This document shows, piece by piece, positions 59,530-64,000 of a DNA stretch of 64,000 bases (position 1 is its first letter; every line of letters begins with the position of its first letter). Position numbers and translations under genes: made by a program. Location of the stretch: contig JAMSLZ010000003.1 of the NCBI GenBank assembly GCA_026027325.1, positions 3,162,001 through 3,226,000 of the forward strand, read 5' to 3'. The stretch comes from Actinomucor elegans (taxonomy: Eukaryota > Mucoromycota > Mucoromycetes > Mucorales > Mucoraceae). The notes beneath the pieces were generated by a model, which saw nothing but the letters and a program-made list of their open reading frames with translations, was not told the DNA's origin and did not search any database.

Positions 59530-60770
59530 ATGAAATCAAGCTTTGGAATCATTTTCACCGCTATTTTACTTGCTAGCCACCATGTTCAGGCTTCCTGCCA
59601 AGGTGATTTGTCTGTCACTACGCAAATGGATTTGGACGGCTTACGTAACTGCAAAACCTACAGTGGCAACATCGTGGTCGACAATGCTGGAGCTGCTGAT
59701 CTTAAACTGGATGGCGTGGAATTATTGGAAGGTGACTTGAACATCATCAATAATAATGGGCTTCAGCGCCTCGCTTTGCCCAAGCTTCAAGGCATCAATG
59801 GTAATCTGAAACTCGCTAATAATAAGCTTTTGAATTCAATCGACTTGAAGCAACTGTATGCTCTTCGAAGTTTGCAAGTCTCTGTTCACCCAGCTTTGAA
59901 CGAACTCAGGTTCCCCAATGGCTTATCTCAGGTGGACAAGATCATTATTGCCGATACTACAGTTACTCGTATCGAAGGTTTAAAGATGACTTCATTGAAA
60001 GACGTCGAAATTACCAACAACATCTATTTGAAGAGTCTATCATTTTCCAACATGACTTCGCTTGGAAACATTTTAGTTTCTGCCAATTCTCCTTCTCTAA
60101 AGATAGATGCAAGTATATATTACTATGATTTCCATGCCATCATAACTAACTTGAATCACGTTCTTAGCTTGGATTAATCGAGGGCATGCGTGAGGCTACT
60201 TTCCGTAACGTTGCTGATATCACATTGACGAACTTGAAGCAAATCCAGGGCGATGTTTCCTTTATTTCTAACTCGTTTGAAAATTTGGATTTGCCTGCTA
60301 CTGCTGAAATCATAGGCACCTTGACTCTTACCGATAACTTGAATCTGAGCAATTTATCTATGCCCCAATTGAGCCATTTAGGCGGTGCTCTCTCTGTCAC
60401 CGGCAATAGCAAACTTGCGTCCGTAAATGCGTTCCCCAATCTTCAGCAAGTGGACGGCACGCTTGATATTACGGGTGGATTTGATGAAATCCAATTCCCT
60501 GCTTTAGCCGATGTCCGTGGTGGCCTGAATATCCAAACGTCAAGCAACTTCTTTTCCTGCGATAGTATGAACAAGCTTAAGAATGGTGTTATCAAGGGTA
60601 ACTCTTTTGTCTGCAAGGCCGCTGTTGCTAAGCCCAAGTCTAGCATTGGTGGAAAGAACGGTGGTTCTGGTGGCTCTGGATCTTCCGAAAGCTCTGCAAG
60701 TACTCTTTCTGTGAACACTGGTTTTGCTGCCTTATTTGGCGCTGGTCTTGCTTACATGATGAATATTTAA
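59530..60770 (+). CDS. Ecm33/Sps2-like GPI-anchored cell-wall protein
   Basis: Two exons (59530-60108 and 60168-60770) give 393 aa. A signal peptide (KSSFGIIFTAILLASHHVQA) is followed by the receptor-L-domain/LRR-like repeats of the Ecm33 family: DLDGLRNCKTYSGNIVVDN, LEGDLNIINNNGLQRLALPK, FRNVADITLTNLKQIQGDVS, FISNSFENLDLPA. A Ser/Gly-rich linker and a hydrophobic C-terminus (VNTGFAALFGAGLAYMMNI) signal GPI attachment. Ecm33 proteins are needed for fungal cell-wall integrity. The intron 60109-60167 uses a GC donor (GAT|GCAAGT...TTAG|CTT). The only nearby GT donor (at 60113) is in the wrong phase and would give an early stop, so the GC..AG intron is preferred. The ATG at 59530 is chosen because it begins the signal peptide. 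Confidence 0.9.
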
Positions 60771-63066
60771 CTTTAATTATACTCGAAACTATACTACTTT
60801 TTTTTTAATAATATTATGCATATAAAATAAATATCGCCGTTCAATACTTCAAGGATGCTATATACTTTGGTATAATCTTATGCAAGTCATATTAAAGGTA
60901 TCTTGGACCTATGTTTTCACCATAAAGGACTGTTCTTTTGATGAGATGGCAGATGTTTTAGAAATAAATTCCTTACTAACTGTAGTGTATACAACACAAA
61001 AATCAAAAATATAGCTTTAAATTACAAGTAAAGCGGGCCTTTTGATATCAGACGCATTGATATTTACACAAGTATGCGTTCCACTTTTCCTGCATAAGAA
61101 CAACTATATTATGTGCATCCTTTTAAATTCATGAGATATAGCTGGCAAGAGCAAAGTAATATACATCCGATATTTTTTAAAGATAGTCTTTATGAGTGTT
61201 TTCGAGGCTTTAGTAGAGATCGGTCGAGAAATCTATTGGTTATTCGATCTAGACTACAGATGTTGCGCTATTTGCAAATTAACTATTATTGAGTATAATA
61301 TATCAATTATACAGTAACCTAACATAAGCTCTATTATATACAGCAGTTTATCCTGAGCAAGAAATATTTATTAGAGGTAACATGATGTCGAGATCCATGA
61401 AGAGATTAGCTGAGCATTCAATCAAGATTAGTTAGAAAGCATGTGCTTTACAGTCAACCACTAGAATATAATATAGTCATAGTAATTCAGCCAAATAATG
61501 ATTTTAGCCGAACGTAGTCGTCCATTTTTGAACATATACTGGTCATTAGATGCAATACTAAACACGAATTGGTCAAGCTATGAGATTGATTTCAGAAAAA
61601 TTCTTAAGGCATATCCATAGCCTCCATTTTCCCACGCTTTCTTTTTGTTTTTTGTGCAGCTTCGAAGTAAGCATTTTAGAGGTAACGTAGATCGATATTG
61701 TAGGTTTTATATGGTGTAAATATATCGTTGCATTTTTTTTTCTGTAGATGGTGCTGTATATAAAATACTCCATTAATGGTTTGTATCTATCAATCAAAAA
61801 AAAAGATACCTTTTATCAACAATGACGATAAATCAAAGGAATTTTTTTAATACAAATTGTATTATCTTATTTTCCGTTTAATACTTCATGTATCATCGCA
61901 ACTGTTGTTTGTTATTAAACAAATCAAAATTTATATCAAATTATTGGTTCTTGATTTCGAGAGGTCAATCACCGACATTCAATAGCCGATAAATTTAACT
62001 TGATCAAAGTATTTGTTGATTCGTTATGCTTTGCATAAAAGCTAAAAGGGCCCGAGTTAATAAATTTAAGCGTAGGCCTGCAAGCAGATTAATTGTGATG
62101 CAGCCATTTTATGTTTAAAGAGCCATAGCAGTGCTTTTATGCGATCTTTTAAGTTGTATGAAACTTGTACTAGTAGTTGATGGCGATCCGTCAATCCACT
62201 TTTTTTTATTATCCCTGCAGATCCTCTTGAAGCCTATATCAGCTTTTGATGGACGAAAAATAGCTTAGGTCAACATAAAGCAATATATACTAATATACAA
62301 AAGATCGCGAAAAATGATGATGAACAAACTTGCATTTATTTTTGAAAACAGAAAAATAAAAGATGATAGACTATTAAAAAGCTCCAGTTTCCAGTATCTT
62401 ATTTTCGTAACTAGGCAATGGAAGATAAGCTATATGAGGCTATGTCAAGTAGGTGGGAGGGAAAGATACAGTAAATAATATTTAGTCCATTTATTATCGA
62501 TTAGTGCTCGGCCATCACGGAATTTGTTCACCATGATACTTTCTCCTTAAAATAATAACCATCGATAGTTCAACGTATCATCCCGGGAAATAGATAAACT
62601 ATAGCGCGTCATTCGCAAGAAATATATTTTTATATAATGATAACGGGTGCTTCAACCGTATCTTGTAGAGCACACCTTTGTTTTTTTTTATTCGAAAGAA
62701 AAATAAACAATCTGTCATTTTTATTTGAATTTGTTGCTATTAGTATTCAGATTTGAATTTTCCAGAAAATTCGTATTCGTGTGAAGGCCAAGCAAGAGAT
62801 TTCAAACGATTCTGGTTAAATAGAGCATCAGGTTAGTAGGATATGGTCTAAATACGAACTAAACTTCATTGGCGCTCAATTGTATGTTTGACATTTCATT
62901 TATAATCTTCATTAGTCAGAATGCTGTAAATTAATAAGCAACTGTACTGTATCTGATTTTTTTTGTCTTTGTTAGATAGATGTGTGTTCCTTCAACATTA
63001 GTGTGTTTTATATCAACTGATATTATTATATAATAAATCAAAAAAGTTGTTATATATCAACAGGCG

Positions 63067-63101
<35 letters not shown>

Positions 63102-64000
63102 CATAACAGCTTAGTCACAGTATTCCGTAAGACATATGCTATCTATAGCATCACTGCATGTGAGAAAAAAAGAAAACGCCATCTTGATAGGAGTTCATAC
63201 CTGCAGTGTATATATAGAGCAGAAGATTCTTTTTGTTAGTATGAGTAGTGCAAGTAAGGTCTTGGGATGATTCTATAGAAGAGATAGATGTATCACCTGT
63301 TAAGCTCCGCCTAGAAGCTATAACTCATGACTCTACATCTATAACCTTAGGTTTGTTATTGTTTACTATATATCATCATCATTATGATTATTGTGGTTAT
63401 TATGGTTTTGACACAGACAATATAGATAATGATTGTTCATATCCTTTCAATCATACTACACCACTCTGATGATGGTACTGCATAGGTCTTGTATTCCATC
63501 AGTGTGGCTGAATAGAAGCATCTCTTACTATACTATACTATACTATGGGTATCTGAGTTTATCCATCTCGGTGACACGATAGCTAATCGAAAATGAATAT
63601 ATCTTTTTTATATATAAACATGCCAGTAAAAAAAAGCTTGAAATATTATAACATGTTTAAATGAAAGAACAATGAGCATGATTTTTTTTTGCGTGTGTAT
63701 ATATTCTATTCTAAGGTTCCTTGTACAAAATAAGCATATTGTACTACCAGCATGTTTCCGGAACGAACTTTGGCCCGAAAATGATGTCTTGTCGAGAACT
63801 AAAAGTTTCAGTTTGAACCGATTAGAATCTTTTCAAAAAAAATACTGTATAATTTATTTGTTTATAACAAGTGAACACAGCAGAATACACACACACAGTG
63901 CTGTACGATAAAAAAAGAAATTTAATGTACGGAAGAAAGAAAGAGATAGTATATATATATAATGTGGAGTAAGAATAATGATTAAGTATAATGAGAGTAA
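60771..64000. other. Gene-poor end of window
   Basis: About 3.2 kb. It has dispersed-repeat copies at about 61515 and fragments near 61200 and 61340. A 37-bp T run is at 63068-63101. A short ACTAT tandem lies at about 63528-63546. A TATA-like TATATATAG at about 63214 precedes an ATG at 63241, but the frame from it stops at once. An open stretch at 63258-63352 looks like an exon of a fibronectin-III-type domain (see findings). Confidence 0.45.
61515..61580 (+). repeat. Dispersed repeat family, copy 10
   Basis: TTTTTGAACATATACTGGTC, then ATTAGATGCAATACTAAACA and CGAATTGGTCAAGC; good match to the reference copies. Confidence 0.6.

Overview
The window looks like nuclear DNA of a Mucoromycota fungus (Mucorales-type: Mucor, Parasitella, Rhizopus and relatives). 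It is AT-rich. Genes are split by many short introns (about 46-80 bp, GT..AG, with CTAAC/CTGAC-like branch sites). Intergenic DNA is full of poly-A/T runs. The proteins are standard fungal housekeeping types plus an orphan family of the kind I associate with this group. No rRNA, tRNA, CRISPR or bacterial operon structure was seen. Most genes were reconstructed by joining exons by eye, checking reading-frame phase at every junction and agreement with known families; splice calls are inferences from sequence.

Layout. 0-2.4 kb: 5' end of a GMC oxidoreductase and a putative single-pass membrane protein. 4.23-9.43 kb: an apparently intact 5.2-kb CACTA (En/Spm-like) DNA transposon. It has 17-bp terminal inverted repeats, a TGA target duplication, AATTCACTTG-rich subterminal repeats, a six-exon tnp2-type transposase and a divergent companion gene. 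It appears to have landed in a small minus-strand gene. 9.7-17.2 kb is gene-dense: a stand-alone Nup96 nucleoporin, a LaeA-like methyltransferase with an N-myristoylation signal, trehalose phosphorylase (8 exons, one of 7 nt) and an Atg38/NRBF2-like MIT protein. 17.95-20.4 kb: a six-copy ~452-bp tandem satellite. 21.4-28 kb: a nine-exon orphan gene, a decayed gene, a triple-PH-domain protein and a cold-shock-domain protein (one 9-nt exon). 29-40 kb: a hypothetical protein, TIM23, a Pfa4-like DHHC palmitoyltransferase, a Cdc50/Lem3 flippase subunit and an RGS protein. 40-46.8 kb: gene-poor, with a decayed AtuA-family gene. 46.8-48.7 kb: a LAMTOR3 (Ragulator) gene made only of small exons, and a beta-trefoil QxW protein. 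48.7-54.5 kb: a 5.8-kb gene desert with copies of a dispersed degenerate repeat. 54.5-60.8 kb: an SPX-domain Pho91-like phosphate transporter, an F-box protein and an Ecm33-like GPI protein. 60.8-64 kb: gene-poor.

Functional links are loose, as expected for a eukaryotic chromosome. Several genes touch nutrient and growth signalling (LAMTOR3 in TORC1, Atg38-like in autophagy, SPX/Pho91 in phosphate, RGS in G-protein signalling) and membrane/secretory biology (Cdc50, DHHC, Ecm33). Neighbouring pairs are often tightly convergent (Nup96/methyltransferase 64 bp apart; TIM23/PFA4 114 bp apart).

The most notable items are the complete CACTA element and its inferred host-gene insertion, two GC..AG introns with the same GCAAGT donor, two microexons, the satellite array, the AtuA pseudogene and the dispersed repeat family.
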